In this document: piece after piece, positions 1-10,235 of the stretch
Layout: every line of letters starts with the position of its first letter
How positions within the stretch are numbered: the stretch's first letter is position 1
Source of the DNA: Arthrobacter zhangbolii
Lineage (GTDB): Bacteria; Actinomycetota; Actinomycetes; Actinomycetales; Micrococcaceae
Direction: 5' to 3'
DNA: 64,000 bases
NCBI RefSeq assembly: GCF_022869865.1
Contig: NZ_CP094984.1
Coordinates: 930,001-994,000, forward strand
Translations under genes and position numbers: made by a program
The notes under the pieces: generated by a model
What the model was told of the DNA's origin: nothing
Database searches by the model: none
What the model saw: the letters and a program-made list of their open reading frames with translations, nothing else

Positions 1-465
1 GGACTGGGCGTCGTCGTAGCAGCACAGACGGGCGAGCGGTAGTTCGCCCACACCCAGCGCTGCGGCAGTGACTCCCAGGGCTACCGGGCGCGTGGGTTTG
101 GGAACGGTCCGCAGCAGTTCGACGACGGCGGGATGCCCGGGCCGCAGCCGGCCGGCCAGGCGCAGCATGCCCCGGCCCAGGCGGCGGGAGGCGTCCCGCT
201 GCGCGGCGGAGGGCGTGCGCGCGTCCAGGGCCGCCTCAATCCGGTCAAACCCCGAATCCGTCCGGTGCGCCAGCACCGCCGCGGCGGTTTCCACGCGGAC
301 AACGGTGTGCAGCCGGGAGCGCAGGTAGGGATATACCCCGTCCACGCCCAGCCCGGCAATCACTGCCGGTTCCAGGCCGGCCGAGTGCGAGTAGGCCCCG
401 GAGGGCAGGCGGGAATCGGCCAGCAGAAACGCGGCAATTCCGGTGTCGTCGGGCACGCTCGTCAT
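1..465 (-). CDS. ureF: Urease accessory protein UreF (partial, 3' end outside window)
   Basis: UreF acts with UreD/UreH and UreG in the cytoplasm to insert nickel and carbamylate the active-site lysine of apo-urease. Reading the minus strand from the ATG at 465-463 gives 155 codons with no stop before the window edge, beginning MTSVPDDTGIAAFLLADSRL and continuing with PSGAYSHSAGLEPAV, the conserved N-terminal signature of UreF. The start lies one base beyond the ureC stop, so translation is probably coupled. The family is usually about 220-230 residues, so roughly a third is missing. The order ureABC-ureF leaves no room for ureE directly after ureC; ureG and ureD are expected beyond the edge. 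Identification rests on the visible N-terminal motif and on context. Confidence 0.9.
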   Translation of the reverse strand, partial: MTSVPDDTGIAAFLLADSRLPSGAYSHSAGLEPAVIAGLGVDGVYPYLRSRLHTVVRVETAAAVLAHRTDSGFDRIEAALDARTPSAAQRDASRRLGRGMLRLAGRLRPGHPAVVELLRTVPKPTRPVALGVTAAALGVGELPLARLCCYDDAQS

Positions 466-466
466 G

Positions 467-2173
467 TCAGAACAGCGAGTAGCGCTGGGTCAGGGGCAGG
501 TCGGAAACGGGGGCCGGTTCAATGACCTGCCCGTCGATGCTGACCATAAATGTTTCCGGGTTCACCCGGATGTCCGGCAGCGCCGTGTTGTTGGGCAGTG
601 ACGCCTTGGTGACGTTCCGGGTGGAGCGGATGGGGGTCAGGGAACGGACCAGGCCCAGCCTGTCGGCCAATCCGTCCTCGAGGGCCGCCGGTGCCACAAA
701 GGAGGTGGACAGGTGCGGTGCCGACGACGCCGTCCCGGCCAGTGCCTCGCGCATCCAGACCGGCTGCGGCGTGGGCAGCGTGGCATTTGGATCACCCATC
801 TGCCCGGCCACAATGGCGCCGCCCTTGATCACCAGGGCCGGCCGGATCCCGAAGAACGCCGGTTCCCAGAGCACCAGGTCCGCCATTTTTCCGGTCTCGA
901 TGGATCCCACCTCGTGGTCAATGCCGTGCGCCACCGCGGGGCAGATGGTGTATTTGGCAATGTACCGGCGCACCCTTTCGTTATCTGCCGGCAGCGCGGA
1001 TTCCGCCGCACCCATGTAGTCCTTCATCACGTGGGCCACCTGCCAGGTGCGGGTGATGGTTTCCCCGATCCTGCCCATGGCCTGGGCATCCGAGGAAGTG
1101 ATGGACATGGCGCCCAGATCCTGCAGCACGTCCTCGGCCATCATGGTGTTGGCCCGGATCCGGGACTCGGCAAAGGCCAGGTCCTCGGGGATCCTCGGGT
1201 TCAGATGGTGGCAGACCATCAGCATGTCCAGGTGCTCGGCCACGGTATTGACCGTGAAGGGCAGTGTGGGGTTGGTGGAGGCCGGCAGCACATTCGCGGC
1301 GGCCGCTACCGTAATAATGTCCGGGGCATGGCCGCCGCCGGCACCCTCGGCATGGAAGACGTGGATGCCCCGGCCCTTGATGGCGGCAAGGGTGTCCTGG
1401 ACGTAACCGGCCTCGTTGAGCGAGTCCGCGTGCAGTGCCACCTGGACACCCCACCGGTCCGCAGCGGTCAGCGCGGCGTCGATGGCGGCCGGCGTCGAGC
1501 CCCAGTCCTCGTGGACCTTGTACCCGGCGGCGCCCGCGAGTGCCTGTTCCCCGAGGGCCGCCTGGCTGACGGTGTTGCCCTTGCCGTAGAGCAGGAAGTT
1601 CATGGGCAGGTGATCCAGCGCCCGGTGCATAACCTGCAGGTTCCAGGCTCCGGGGGTCACGGTGGTGGCCTTGGATCCTTCCGCCGGGCCGGTTCCGCCA
1701 CCGCCCACCGTGGTGATGCCGGAGGCCAGCGCCTCGCGCAGCGCGTCGGTGCCCAGCAGGTGTACATGCGTGTCGATGCCGCCGGCGGTGAGAATGCGTC
1801 CCTCTCCGGACACCACCTCGGTGCCCGGACCAATCACCAGGGCCGGATGGACGTTGTCCATGATGTCCGGATTGCCGGACTTCCCGATGCCGGCAATCCG
1901 GCCCTGCCGCACACCTACATCGGCGCGGACAATGCCCCAGTGGTCCACAATCACCACGTTGGTAATGATCAGGTCCGGGGCTCCCTCTGCCGAGGTGCGG
2001 GTGGACTGGGCCATGGATTCGCGGATGTTCTTGCCGCCGCCGAACACGGACTCGTCACCGCCGAAGGTGTAGTCCTTATCCGGGCTGATCCACAGATCAG
2101 TGTCTCCCAGCCGGATGGAGTCGCCGACGGTGGGTCCGTAGAGATGGGCGTATTCGTGCCTGCTGATGTGCAT
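467..2173 (-). CDS. ureC: Urease alpha subunit
   Basis: This is the catalytic subunit of the cytoplasmic nickel enzyme that hydrolyses urea to ammonia and carbamate. The 568-residue length is normal. The metal-binding [10 protein letters not shown] motif lies near residue 135. The lysine that is carbamylated to bridge the two nickels is in [12 protein letters not shown] near 217. Further ligands and active-site residues are in [22 protein letters not shown] and MVCHHLNP, with the metal-binding aspartate in [10 protein letters not shown]. All expected residues are present, so the enzyme should be active once matured. It follows ureB by two bases and precedes ureF by one, forming a tight operon. 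Confidence 0.98.
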   Translation of the reverse strand: MHISRHEYAHLYGPTVGDSIRLGDTDLWISPDKDYTFGGDESVFGGGKNIRESMAQSTRTSAEGAPDLIITNVVIVDHWGIVRADVGVRQGRIAGIGKSGNPDIMDNVHPALVIGPGTEVVSGEGRILTAGGIDTHVHLLGTDALREALASGITTVGGGGTGPAEGSKATTVTPGAWNLQVMHRALDHLPMNFLLYGKGNTVSQAALGEQALAGAAGYKVHEDWGSTPAAIDAALTAADRWGVQVALHADSLNEAGYVQDTLAAIKGRGIHVFHAEGAGGGHAPDIITVAAAANVLPASTNPTLPFTVNTVAEHLDMLMVCHHLNPRIPEDLAFAESRIRANTMMAEDVLQDLGAMSITSSDAQAMGRIGETITRTWQVAHVMKDYMGAAESALPADNERVRRYIAKYTICPAVAHGIDHEVGSIETGKMADLVLWEPAFFGIRPALVIKGGAIVAGQMGDPNATLPTPQPVWMREALAGTASSAPHLSTSFVAPAALEDGLADRLGLVRSLTPIRSTRNVTKASLPNNTALPDIRVNPETFMVSIDGQVIEPAPVSDLPLTQRYSLF

Positions 2174-2175
2174 GC

Positions 2176-2498
2176 CTAGGCGCCTTCCTGCAGTGTGTCG
2201 GGCCGAAGCCGGAGGCCGGGAACGGTGCCGGTGCCTGCCAGCCGGACGAGGGTGACCTCACGGGAGGCGCCGGGCTCGAACCGCACGGCAGTTCCTGCGG
2301 GCACACCGAGGCGGAAGCCGACGGCGGCTGCCCGGTCGAAGGTCAACGCGGCGTTAACGTCTGCGAAGTGGAAGTGGGAGCCGATCTGCACCGGACGGTC
2401 GCCGTCGTTGGTAACAACCAGCGTGCGGGTTTCCCGGCCGGCATTGATCTCCAGGGCGCCGTCGGCGGTACGGATTTCGCCGGGAATCATGCGGCCGC

Positions 2499-2502
<4 letters not shown>
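2176..2502 (-). CDS. ureB: Urease beta subunit
   Basis: Structural beta subunit of the (alpha-beta-gamma)3 urease, 108 residues, within the usual 100-130. MIPGEI near the N-terminus is the family hallmark, preceded here by four extra residues (MSGR). [12 protein letters not shown] and [20 protein letters not shown] are the conserved core strands. The start overlaps the end of ureA by four bases, which supports the upstream ATG and translational coupling. The gene is intact and shows nothing unusual. Confidence 0.97.
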
Positions 2503-2801
<299 letters not shown>

Positions 2802-2807
2802 GCGGCG

Positions 2808-2813
2808 ATTCTG
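2808..2813 (-). promoter_or_regulatory. -10-like hexamer of ureA, leaderless geometry
   Basis: Coding-strand CAGAAT, four of six matches to TATAAT, six bases before the ureA ATG. Transcription would start at or next to the A of the start codon. Confidence 0.4.
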
Positions 2814-2870
2814 CCACCGGGTTGTTTCCGTCGTGTTGCGCAGGGGGTGTTTGTGACAGATTGCGAATTG

Positions 2871-2890
2871 GGCGGGGCCCGTGCCCCGCC
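2871..2890. promoter_or_regulatory. Inverted repeat in the ureA/TSUP divergent promoter region
   Basis: GGCGGGGC and GCCCCGCC form perfect eight-base arms around a four-base loop (CCGT). The repeat ends just upstream of the -10-like hexamer of the plus-strand TSUP gene, so it occupies the -10/-35 spacer. It could be an operator. GC-rich palindromes also arise by chance in this genome. Confidence 0.35.
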
Positions 2891-2891
2891 A

Positions 2892-2897
2892 TAGACT
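2892..2897 (+). promoter_or_regulatory. -10-like hexamer of the first TSUP gene, leaderless geometry
   Basis: TAGACT lies six bases before the GTG at 2904, and no Shine-Dalgarno sequence is present. This supports the GTG as the true start and a leaderless message. Confidence 0.45.
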
Positions 2898-2903
2898 GCG
2901 GCG

Positions 2904-3653
2904 GTGAGTTCCGGACTGCTGCTAACCGTGCTGATTGCCGTCTTCATTGGTGGCATCGCCCAGCGTGTGGCCGGCATCGGTTTCGGCCTGCTGCTGGCAC
3001 CGTTCCTTATTGTTGCCCTGGGCCCGGCTCCGGGCGTCGTCGTGACGAATGTGTGCGGGGCTGTCGCTGCCGGACTGGTGATCCGTTCAGTGTGGCGGCG
3101 GATCGACTGGCGGATGTATCGGTGGCTGATGCCGCCGGCGGCTGCCGGGGTGCTGCTGGGTACCTATGCCGCCTCACAGCTGCCCGCGCCGCCGCTGGAA
3201 ATAGGTGTTGGCGTTTTTATGCTCGCCGCCCTGACCTCCTCCCTGCTGCTAACGCGGACCGACGTGGTGCTGCACGGCGGGCCGCCAAAGCTGGCCGCCG
3301 GCCTGCTCGCCGGTCTCAGCAATTCCATGGCCGGTGCCGGGGTGCCGGCAGTGAGCGCCTACGCCGTGCTGGCACGCTGGCCGCAGCCGGCATTTATGGC
3401 CACCATGCAGCCGTTCCTGGCGTCCCTGAGCCTGGCGACCATTCTGGTTCATGCCGTCCTGGATCCCGGCCAGTGGCCGGATCTGCAGTGGTGGATCTGG
3501 CTGTTGCTCCTGGTGCTGACGCTGGGCGGGCTGCGGACCGGAGCGGCGCTGGCACAGCATGTACCGCAGGCTGCTGCACGGCGGGCCGTGATTGTGCTGG
3601 CCTACCTCGGCGCTGCGTCTGCCGTGGTGAAAGGCGTCATCGGTTTGCAGTAA
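2904..3653 (+). CDS. TSUP/TauE-SafE family membrane transporter (first paralogue)
   Basis: Predicted inner-membrane exporter of the sulfite exporter TauE/SafE (TSUP) family, 249 residues with about eight hydrophobic segments. The N-terminal block [20 protein letters not shown], followed by a Gly-rich helix and a second related half ([20 protein letters not shown]), shows the typical two-repeat architecture. Substrates in the family include sulfite, sulfonates and other organic anions; the substrate here cannot be read from sequence. A close paralogue with the same N-terminal pattern lies at 16986-17732. The gene is divergent from urease. The GTG start is supported by the -10-like hexamer directly before it. 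Confidence 0.85.
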   Translation: MSSGLLLTVLIAVFIGGIAQRVAGIGFGLLLAPFLIVALGPAPGVVVTNVCGAVAAGLVIRSVWRRIDWRMYRWLMPPAAAGVLLGTYAASQLPAPPLEIGVGVFMLAALTSSLLLTRTDVVLHGGPPKLAAGLLAGLSNSMAGAGVPAVSAYAVLARWPQPAFMATMQPFLASLSLATILVHAVLDPGQWPDLQWWIWLLLLVLTLGGLRTGAALAQHVPQAAARRAVIVLAYLGAASAVVKGVIGLQ

Positions 3654-3704
3654 CGGAACCGGCGGTGGCCGTAACTGTGCGGGCCGCCGCCCGCCGCCCG
3701 CCGT

Positions 3705-4310
3705 CTAGTTCTTTGCTGCCTTGTCCTTAACCGCCTTACCCGCGGCCGCTGCGGCTTTGCCGGCTGCTGTGGCCTTGGCAGCTTTGGCTGCGCCCTTGGA
3801 AGCCTTCCCCGCTGCCTTGCGGGCAGCCTTGCCTGCCGTCTCCACACCGGCCACTGCGGCTGCCGCCTTCACGGGGGTCGGAACCTTCACCACTTTGACC
3901 TTGGTCTTCTTCTTTCCGCCGTCCAGGAGCAGGGCGGCGGCAATACCGGCCATCCACGTGTCCTTGGCCAGGCCGGTACCCGCAGCGGTGGGACGGATCC
4001 CGTCCTCCTCGGTCATGCCGGGGGTTTTGAGGTACATGCGGATCATGCCGCCGGAGAATGCGCCCAGAATCAGGCCCGCCAGCCGGCTGGGAATGAAAGG
4101 CAGCAGGAGGGAAAGGCCCACACAGATCTCGGCATTGCTCAGCAGTTTGCCGAACCGCACCGCATCAAGGTCCTGGACCTGCGGAAAGGCGTTTGCGGCC
4201 ATCTGCTGCAGGCCGGCGGCCGATTCGGCATCGAGGTTGCGCTTGTTGAGGCCGGAATTCAGGATGAAAGCGCCGGTGGTGAGCCGCAGGGGGAGATGGC
4301 TGAGTTTCAT
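3705..4310 (-). CDS. DoxX-like membrane protein with a Lys/Ala-rich C-terminal tail
   Basis: 201 residues. The N-terminal two thirds match the DoxX/SURF4-like membrane family: [20 protein letters not shown], then [20 protein letters not shown] and [20 protein letters not shown]. DoxX proteins take part in redox or oxidative-stress functions, but the role here is unknown. The last 65 or so residues are quite different: almost only Ala, Lys and Gly in repeats such as [20 protein letters not shown], resembling histone H1-like or mycobacterial HupB tails, predicted cytoplasmic and strongly basic. The ATG at 4310 is chosen because AGGA lies a suitable distance upstream (AAGGAACGTCC before ATG). 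An open extension further upstream lacks both a ribosome site and homology. Confidence 0.8.
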   Translation of the reverse strand: MKLSHLPLRLTTGAFILNSGLNKRNLDAESAAGLQQMAANAFPQVQDLDAVRFGKLLSNAEICVGLSLLLPFIPSRLAGLILGAFSGGMIRMYLKTPGMTEEDGIRPTAAGTGLAKDTWMAGIAAALLLDGGKKKTKVKVVKVPTPVKAAAAVAGVETAGKAARKAAGKASKGAAKAAKATAAGKAAAAAGKAVKDKAAKN

Positions 4311-4516
4311 GGACGTTCCTTCGCAGACGTAAGGGTACAAACCTGCCACCGAGCCTACGGCCGGTCCGGTCCCGCGCGCCAGAGCAGTTCCTTCCGATTC
4401 CCGTGGCCGGCAGCCAAAACCCGGCGAAACGCGCCCGTGCAGGTTACTCCGGGGCCGCGATGTCTGCTTGTATGGAAGAGGTACGCAGTAGCAGCTGTCG
4501 AGTCGAGAAGGTTCTG

Positions 4517-5413
4517 ATGGATTTCCGCCCGGCCGAGCATCCCCGTCCGCGCCACTTCCTCCTCCACCTAAGCGATACCCACCTGCTGGGAGGTGAAGCA
4601 CCTCTCTACGGTGCCGTGGACAGCCACGCCAACCTCCGGAACCTCTTCGCCCGGCTGGAAGACAGCGGGCAGCGGCCCGACGCCCTGGTGTTCACCGGCG
4701 ACCTTGCCGACAAGGGTGAAGCCGGGGCCTACGCGCGGATCCGTGACATTGTCCTGCCTGCTGCGGAGCGAATGGGCGCCCAGGTCATCTGGGCCATGGG
4801 CAACCACGACAACCGGGCCCGCTTCCGGGAAATCCTGCTGAACGATGCCCCGGAGATGTCTCCGGTGGACCAGGTACACCATGTGGGCGGGCTGCGCATC
4901 ATCACCCTGGACACCAGCGTCCCGGGGCGGCATTACGGCGAACTGGCGGACACCCAGCTGGCCTGGCTCCGCCGGGAACTGGACACTTCCGCTCCGGACG
5001 GAACCATCCTTGCGATGCATCACCCGCCCGTGCCGAGCGTGCAGGACCTTGCCGTGCTGGTGGAACTCCGCAACCAGCGGGACCTGGCGTCAGTGCTGTC
5101 CGGGACGGACGTGCGTGCCATTATTTCCGGGCACCTGCACTACTCCACGTTCAGTACCTTCGCCGGCATTCCAGTGTCCGTGGCCTCCGCCACCTGCTAC
5201 GCACAGGACCTTTCCACCCCGGGGACCCGCGGGCAAAACGCGGGGCAGGGGTACAACATGGTGCACCTGTATGAGGATTCGGTGGTGCACTCGGTAGTTC
5301 CCCTGGAGGAAAGCACCACGGTGGGCGAGCGGGTGGGGCCCGAGGAGACTGCTGCCCGGCTGGCTGCTGCGGGAATCCGCATTCCCGAGGACCGCCGGCT
5401 TACCTCAGCCTGA
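4517..5413 (+). CDS. Class III cyclic-nucleotide phosphodiesterase / metallophosphoesterase (CpdA-like)
   Basis: 298-residue calcineurin-like phosphoesterase. The full metal-site signature is present in order: LSDTHLLGG (residue ~18), [10 protein letters not shown] (~62), AMGNHDNR (~94), MHHPPVPS (~160) and ISGHLHYS (~197). This arrangement is that of CpdA/Rv0805-type cAMP phosphodiesterases that bind two metal ions. Hydrolysis of 3',5'-cAMP or related phosphodiesters in the cytoplasm is the likely reaction; substrate range in the family is broad. ATG 4517 is preceded by GAGAAGG at good spacing, so a longer in-frame opening upstream is rejected. Confidence 0.88.
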   Translation: MDFRPAEHPRPRHFLLHLSDTHLLGGEAPLYGAVDSHANLRNLFARLEDSGQRPDALVFTGDLADKGEAGAYARIRDIVLPAAERMGAQVIWAMGNHDNRARFREILLNDAPEMSPVDQVHHVGGLRIITLDTSVPGRHYGELADTQLAWLRRELDTSAPDGTILAMHHPPVPSVQDLAVLVELRNQRDLASVLSGTDVRAIISGHLHYSTFSTFAGIPVSVASATCYAQDLSTPGTRGQNAGQGYNMVHLYEDSVVHSVVPLEESTTVGERVGPEETAARLAAAGIRIPEDRRLTSA

Positions 5414-5437
5414 ACCTGCGGCCCCACGCTGGCCGGA

Positions 5438-5857
5438 TTACTCCGGTTCCGGCCCCAGATTGAAGAATCGTCCCGAGAGGGTTTCCGGAGAGAGCTCCAC
5501 AAAGCGGTATTTTTCGGTCCGGACCCAAGGCTTCAGCGGCAGCTTTTCGGCAGCCTCGATCTCCGCGGAGGTCTCCAGTTCCCGGGTGGTGCCCTGCACG
5601 ATGACGGACCAGGCCTGGTCACTGTGGACACCGTCCGCTTCGAACGCCACATACGAGTTGACCGTCAGCTCCGCGAGCTTGGTGCCGGGCGCCGTCCGGA
5701 AGAGAATCACGCCGTCGTGCGCAAAATAGTTGATCGGAAAGATGTTGGGCCGGTTGGCGACACTGACCGCCAGCCTGCCGTGGAACGTGTGTTCGAGGTA
5801 CTTCCAGCTTTGCTCGGAGGTCAGTTCCACTACCGGGGGGCGCTCGTCACTTGTCAT
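5438..5857 (-). CDS. Pyridoxamine 5'-phosphate oxidase family protein
   Basis: 139 residues with the split-barrel fold of the PNPOx-like superfamily. The segments [20 protein letters not shown] and [20 protein letters not shown] match the F420/FMN-binding barrel seen in actinobacterial members, and [15 protein letters not shown] is the usual N-terminal lead. Such small proteins bind FMN, F420 or heme and reduce diverse substrates; no specific activity can be assigned. It is divergent from catalase. On the coding strand CACACT lies six bases before the ATG, a weak leaderless-type -10. Confidence 0.8.
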   Translation of the reverse strand: MTSDERPPVVELTSEQSWKYLEHTFHGRLAVSVANRPNIFPINYFAHDGVILFRTAPGTKLAELTVNSYVAFEADGVHSDQAWSVIVQGTTRELETSAEIEAAEKLPLKPWVRTEKYRFVELSPETLSGRFFNLGPEPE

Positions 5858-5996
5858 GTTTCCAGTGTGCCAAGGGGGCTCCCCGGCCGCTACTATCAGG
5901 CTGCTTACGAACTTGACTGGCTGCGGGGTTTTAAAGAGAGTTGAGAGGGTAGTTATGCCAGCCAGCTATGGACCTCACACACTCAGAGAGCACGTG

Positions 5997-7670
5997 ATGA
6001 CAGAAGCAGATACGCAGAATCCCGGTAACGGCCAGAACAATGCCGAGGCCCCCAAGACACTGACCACCCGGCAGGGACACCCGGTCTACGACAACCAGAA
6101 CACCCGTACGGTGGGCGCCCGCGGACCGGCCACGCTGGAGAATTACCAGCTCCTGGAAAAGATCAGCCACTTCGACCGTGAACGGATTCCGGAACGCGTA
6201 GTGCACGCCCGCGGTTTCGTTGCCTACGGCGAATTTGAGGCTTCCGGCAAGTGGGGCGACGAGCCCATTGCCAAGTACACCCGCGCCAAGCTCTTCTCCG
6301 AGCCGGGCAAAAAGACCGACGTCGCCATCCGGTTCTCCTCGGTGATCGGCGGCCGCGACTCCTCCGAGGCCGCCCGCGATCCGCGCGGCTTCGCCATCAA
6401 GTTCTACACCGAGGACGGCAACTGGGACCTGGTCGGCAACAACCTGGGCGTCTTCTTCATCCGCGACGCCATCAAGTTCCCGGACGTGATCCACTCCCTC
6501 AAGCCGGATCCCGTCACCTTCCGCCAGGAGCCGGCGCGCATCTTCGACTTCATGTCGCAGACCCCGGAGTCGATGCACATGCTGGTGAACCTGTTCAGCC
6601 CGCGCGGCATCCCCGCCGACTACCGGCACATGCAGGGCTTCGGCGTGAACACCTACCGCTGGGTCAACGCACAGGGCGAGTCCAAGCTGGTTAAGTACCA
6701 CTGGCAGCCGCAGCAGGGCGTGAAGTCCCTGACCGAGGAAGACGCCGCGAACATCCAGGCCAATGACCTGGGCCATGCTTCCAAGGACCTGTACGAGGCC
6801 ATCGAACGCGGCGACTACCCCAAGTGGGACCTGTACGTGCAGCTGATGGATGACCACGATCATCCTGAACTGGACTTCGATCCGCTCGATGACACCAAGA
6901 CCTGGCCGGAGCAGGACTTTGAGCCCAAGTACGTGGGCACCATGACCCTGAACCGCAACGTCACCGACCACCACAACGAGAACGAGCAGATCGCCTTCGG
7001 TACCGGTGTGCTGGTGGACGGCCTGGAATTCTCCGACGACAAGATGCTGGTGGGCCGTACGTTTAGCTACTCGGACACGCAGCGCTACCGCGTGGGCCCG
7101 AACTACCTGCAGCTTCCGGTGAACTCCGCGAAGAACGCCCGGGTGGCGACCAACCAGCGCGGCGGCCAGATGTCCTTCGGCACCGACCTCGCGCCGGGCC
7201 AGAACCCGCACGTGAACTACGAGCCGAACATCACCGGCGGCCTGCAGGAAGCGCCCAAGCCGGAGCAGGCCGAGGTTGGCCCCGAGCTGGAGGGGCGCCT
7301 GACCCGTGCCCGCCTGCCGCGCACCAATGACTACATGCAGGCCGGCCAGCGCTACCAGCTGATGGAGCAGTGGGAGAAGGACGATCTGGTCGCCAACTTC
7401 GTGGCAAACATCGGCGAGGCGGTCCGGCCGGTGCAGGAGCGGATGCTCTGGCACTTCTACATGTGTGACGACGAGCTGGGCGCACGCGTGGGCGAGGGCC
7501 TGGGCATCAGCCTGGAGGAGATCAAGGATCTTGGCCCGCTGGCTACCCAGACGCTCAACGAGGAAGAAACCGAGCGGATGAAGAACCTGGGCCACAACGG
7601 TCCCCGCAACGTCGAAGGCCTCACCATGACGCACTGCGTGCCCAATGAGCACGTGGTGGTCACCCGCTAG
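5997..7670 (+). CDS. katA: Catalase (monofunctional, heme)
   Basis: 557-residue heme catalase that dismutates hydrogen peroxide in the cytoplasm. The distal histidine lies in [17 protein letters not shown], the distal asparagine in [20 protein letters not shown], and the proximal tyrosine in [16 protein letters not shown], so every catalytic element is present. [20 protein letters not shown] is another family block. The length fits a small-subunit clade catalase with a modest C-terminal extension. The start is uncertain: ATG 5997 gives [10 protein letters not shown], while the in-frame ATG at 5955 has a better purine-rich upstream (GAGAGG) and would add 14 residues. A strong terminator follows. 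The symbol is assigned by family only. Confidence 0.95.
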   Translation: MTEADTQNPGNGQNNAEAPKTLTTRQGHPVYDNQNTRTVGARGPATLENYQLLEKISHFDRERIPERVVHARGFVAYGEFEASGKWGDEPIAKYTRAKLFSEPGKKTDVAIRFSSVIGGRDSSEAARDPRGFAIKFYTEDGNWDLVGNNLGVFFIRDAIKFPDVIHSLKPDPVTFRQEPARIFDFMSQTPESMHMLVNLFSPRGIPADYRHMQGFGVNTYRWVNAQGESKLVKYHWQPQQGVKSLTEEDAANIQANDLGHASKDLYEAIERGDYPKWDLYVQLMDDHDHPELDFDPLDDTKTWPEQDFEPKYVGTMTLNRNVTDHHNENEQIAFGTGVLVDGLEFSDDKMLVGRTFSYSDTQRYRVGPNYLQLPVNSAKNARVATNQRGGQMSFGTDLAPGQNPHVNYEPNITGGLQEAPKPEQAEVGPELEGRLTRARLPRTNDYMQAGQRYQLMEQWEKDDLVANFVANIGEAVRPVQERMLWHFYMCDDELGARVGEGLGISLEEIKDLGPLATQTLNEEETERMKNLGHNGPRNVEGLTMTHCVPNEHVVVTR

Positions 7671-7695
7671 GACAGCACGGCTGCCTCAGCGAACA

Positions 7696-7736
7696 ACGAC
7701 GGCGGCAGCGCACTTTTGGTGCGCTGCCGCCGTCGT
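7696..7736 (+). terminator. Terminator hairpin between catalase and the convergent Stealth gene
   Basis: Perfect 18-base stem (7696-7713 with 7719-7736) around loop TTTTG, followed by CGTTT. It lies between convergent genes and can act in both directions. Confidence 0.85.
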
Positions 7737-7755
7737 CGTTTAAGCAGTAGGCTGC

Positions 7756-9381
7756 TCAGCGCTCCCAGGGCGCTTTGACCGGGAAGTACTTCTCCAGGAA
7801 ATCAGTGACCCGTTCCGCACGCTCACCGGCGGGAACCTCCGGGAAACTGCCGTCATTGAGGCAGAACATGTCCATGTTCCGCTTCGCGAGCAGCCGCTCC
7901 AGGACTTCCAGCCCGGCGTAGGACGTGGTGTCCACGTACTTCACCTTCGCCGTTTCCTGCGTGACGGCACGTCCGGTCAGCAGGGCGTAGTAGTGGTACA
8001 GGGAGTTGGTCACCGAGATGTTGTCCTTGGCCCGGAAGGTGCTGGCGGCGGTGGCTGCGAACTCCTCGGGGAATTCCTCCTCCATCTCCAGCAGGACACT
8101 GCGGCGCAGGGGAGCGGCGGTGTGTTCCAGGTGCCTGGTGGTGATGCGGCCGAACCGTTCCCACAGCAGCCGCCGGTTCACCCGGGCCGCGTTCTCGAAC
8201 CCGCTGCGCTCCGCGTCGTTGGCGCCCAGGCCGATCCGGGTGCTGGCCTCGATGAATTTGGTGATCCCGCCGGGGGAGAAGAACAGGTCCGGGGCCACCG
8301 GGCGGCCGAAGAACATATCGTCATTGGAGTACAGGAAGTGCTCCGCCAGCCCCGGAATGTGCTGCAGCTGCGCCTCGACCGCCTGGGAATTGTGGGTGGG
8401 GAGCACTGACGGATCCCTGAAGTGCTCCGTAGCCGGCACAAAGGTGACCGACGGGTGCTCTGCCAGCCAGGCCGGCCGAGGGGAATCAGAGGCAATAAAG
8501 ATGCGCCGTATCCACGGCGCGAACATGTGTACCGAGCGCAGGGCGTACTTGAGCTCGTTGATCTGGCGGAAGCGGGCCTCATGGTCGTCGCCTTCACCCA
8601 CCACGGCGTCCTTCATCCGGGCGGCACGGGCTGCCTGGAACTCGGCTGAGCTGCCGTCCACCCAGGAGAACACCAGATCAATGTCGAACCGGATGTCCGT
8701 GGCATGGTCGGCGAACATGTTTTCAATGGTCGGCCAGACGAGTCCGTGCTTTTCCACCGTTCCGCGCACCACTTCAGCGGCTGGAAGGGTGCGGCGGGTG
8801 AGGGAATTCTCCACCGGCAGGGTGATCTCGGCTCCTTCCAGGTCCCACAGCTCGAGCTGGACGCCTGCGGCGGCTGACAGAACCAGGTTTGTGCCGCTGA
8901 AGGCCCGCGGGCGGTAAACCCTGATGATCCGGGTTTTTTCCGTGGGGGCCAGGCTGCCGTCGGCAATGAGCAGGGTGCGGCTCTTTTTGGTATCCACGCT
9001 GCGGGCATAGAACGGCTCGTCGCGGCAGGCTTCCACCATTGCCTTGCGCAGGGCGGCCCGCATGCGCAGGTCGACGGCGATCACCGGCCGCTGGTCATTG
9101 CCGCGTACCAGCAGATAGGGGATGCCGGCGTCTTCGAGGACCTTCCGCACAAAAAGCAGATCCTCCACCATGGCCTCATGCGCAGTGCGGCCGGTGTCCA
9201 TCAAGGCCAGACGGCCCTTGACGAGGGCGATGTCGGGGCGGTCCCTGACCCGCTGAACTACGGCAAGGGACGCGGTCTGCAGGTTCTCCGGCTCGAAGTC
9301 CGGCTCCGGGGCTCCGAAGTAGACATCGTGTTCGGCGGCTGTATCTGTAATGGGAACCTCCAACAACTGGTGGGCGCCCAC
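7756..9381 (-). CDS. Stealth family sugar-phosphate transferase
   Basis: 541-residue protein of the Stealth family, which transfers hexose-1-phosphate units to build phosphodiester-linked capsular or wall glycans. Conserved region 1 is IDLVFSWVDGSSAEF (about residue 237). Conserved region 2 is FRQINELKYALRSVHMFAPW, followed by IRRIFIASDSPRPAWL. HNSQAVEAQLQHIPGL and LYSNDDMFFGRPV come next, and the CR3/CR4-like part includes STFRAKDNISVTNSLYHYYA. The first 230 residues are an extra N-terminal domain found in actinobacterial members. The start is the GTG at 9381. No glycosyltransferase, flippase or polymerase genes flank it, so the polymer it makes cannot be inferred. Confidence 0.87.
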   Translation of the reverse strand: MGAHQLLEVPITDTAAEHDVYFGAPEPDFEPENLQTASLAVVQRVRDRPDIALVKGRLALMDTGRTAHEAMVEDLLFVRKVLEDAGIPYLLVRGNDQRPVIAVDLRMRAALRKAMVEACRDEPFYARSVDTKKSRTLLIADGSLAPTEKTRIIRVYRPRAFSGTNLVLSAAAGVQLELWDLEGAEITLPVENSLTRRTLPAAEVVRGTVEKHGLVWPTIENMFADHATDIRFDIDLVFSWVDGSSAEFQAARAARMKDAVVGEGDDHEARFRQINELKYALRSVHMFAPWIRRIFIASDSPRPAWLAEHPSVTFVPATEHFRDPSVLPTHNSQAVEAQLQHIPGLAEHFLYSNDDMFFGRPVAPDLFFSPGGITKFIEASTRIGLGANDAERSGFENAARVNRRLLWERFGRITTRHLEHTAAPLRRSVLLEMEEEFPEEFAATAASTFRAKDNISVTNSLYHYYALLTGRAVTQETAKVKYVDTTSYAGLEVLERLLAKRNMDMFCLNDGSFPEVPAGERAERVTDFLEKYFPVKAPWER

Positions 9382-9543
9382 GGGTGAGGCGCTGGGATGA
9401 TGTGCAGCGCTGCACTGGGGGGGGAACCGGCGGAAGTCGGCACGGCACCGTCAGGTATACCGCAGCGGACGGCTTGCACGCTATGTGCTCAGCTGCCCGC
9501 CGCCAGTAGCATGGGTTCGGACACGGACATTCCGGGAGCCGCT

Positions 9544-10215
9544 GTGGGATACCGTAACACCGCACGACGCGTCACCGCCCGAAACACCCTGCTGGCCGGG
9601 GCTCTATTACTTCTGGCCGGTACGTCCTCCTGCGCCCAAGTGCCGGATCCGCCGTCGTCGTCCTCCGCCACGTCCCGCCCGTGGTCCGGATACACCACCG
9701 CTGACGGTTCACTGAGCTTTGAGCACCCGCAGGACTGGAAAGTCACCGAACTGCCGGCGCTCGCCAACGATCCGGCCGGCGGGATTTCAGTTGAGGTTGC
9801 CGAGGGCTCCGGCAGGGTAGTGGCACGCCTGGATACCGGCATCATTGCGGATTTGAGCTGCACCGCGCCGGCAGGGGCGGCCTCCTATACCGAGTACGAA
9901 AGCGTGCCGATGCCGGAACTGGACTCGGCGCAGGGATCCGAGCAACGGTTCGTCTACCGGTCACTGGCCCCCTCCGGAACGCGGAGCGCCCAGGCCACCT
10001 ATGCCGTGGTGAGCGGACGGCAGGATGGCAACTGCGGACTGTTCGATTTCTTCACGTTGACGGAAACCAGTGGCGGCCGCTTCGCGGGGGAGTATCCGGC
10101 CGCTGATGCGCAGAGCGATGCACGGAGCTACCTCGACGGCGCCGCCCGGTATCCGGATACGCAGGAGTACCGGGACCTGCGGAGGATGCTGACATCGCTC
10201 CGGAACGCCGGGTGA
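9544..10215 (+). CDS. Putative exported lipoprotein of unknown function
   Basis: 223 residues. The basic start MGYRNTARRVTARNT is followed by hydrophobic LLAGALLLLAGTSSC and then a Ser/Pro linker. The cysteine has TSS before it rather than a classical L-[AS]-G, so lipidation is likely but not certain. The mature part begins WSGYTTADGSLSFEHPQDWK, a pattern shared with secreted proteins of PsbP/LpqN-like fold, but I do not recognise a defined family. GTG 9544 is chosen because CGGGAG lies five bases upstream; an ATG at 9511 would add 11 residues before the signal peptide. Confidence 0.65.
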   Translation: MGYRNTARRVTARNTLLAGALLLLAGTSSCAQVPDPPSSSSATSRPWSGYTTADGSLSFEHPQDWKVTELPALANDPAGGISVEVAEGSGRVVARLDTGIIADLSCTAPAGAASYTEYESVPMPELDSAQGSEQRFVYRSLAPSGTRSAQATYAVVSGRQDGNCGLFDFFTLTETSGGRFAGEYPAADAQSDARSYLDGAARYPDTQEYRDLRRMLTSLRNAG

Positions 10216-10235
10216 GCGGACCGTTGGCGGGACGG

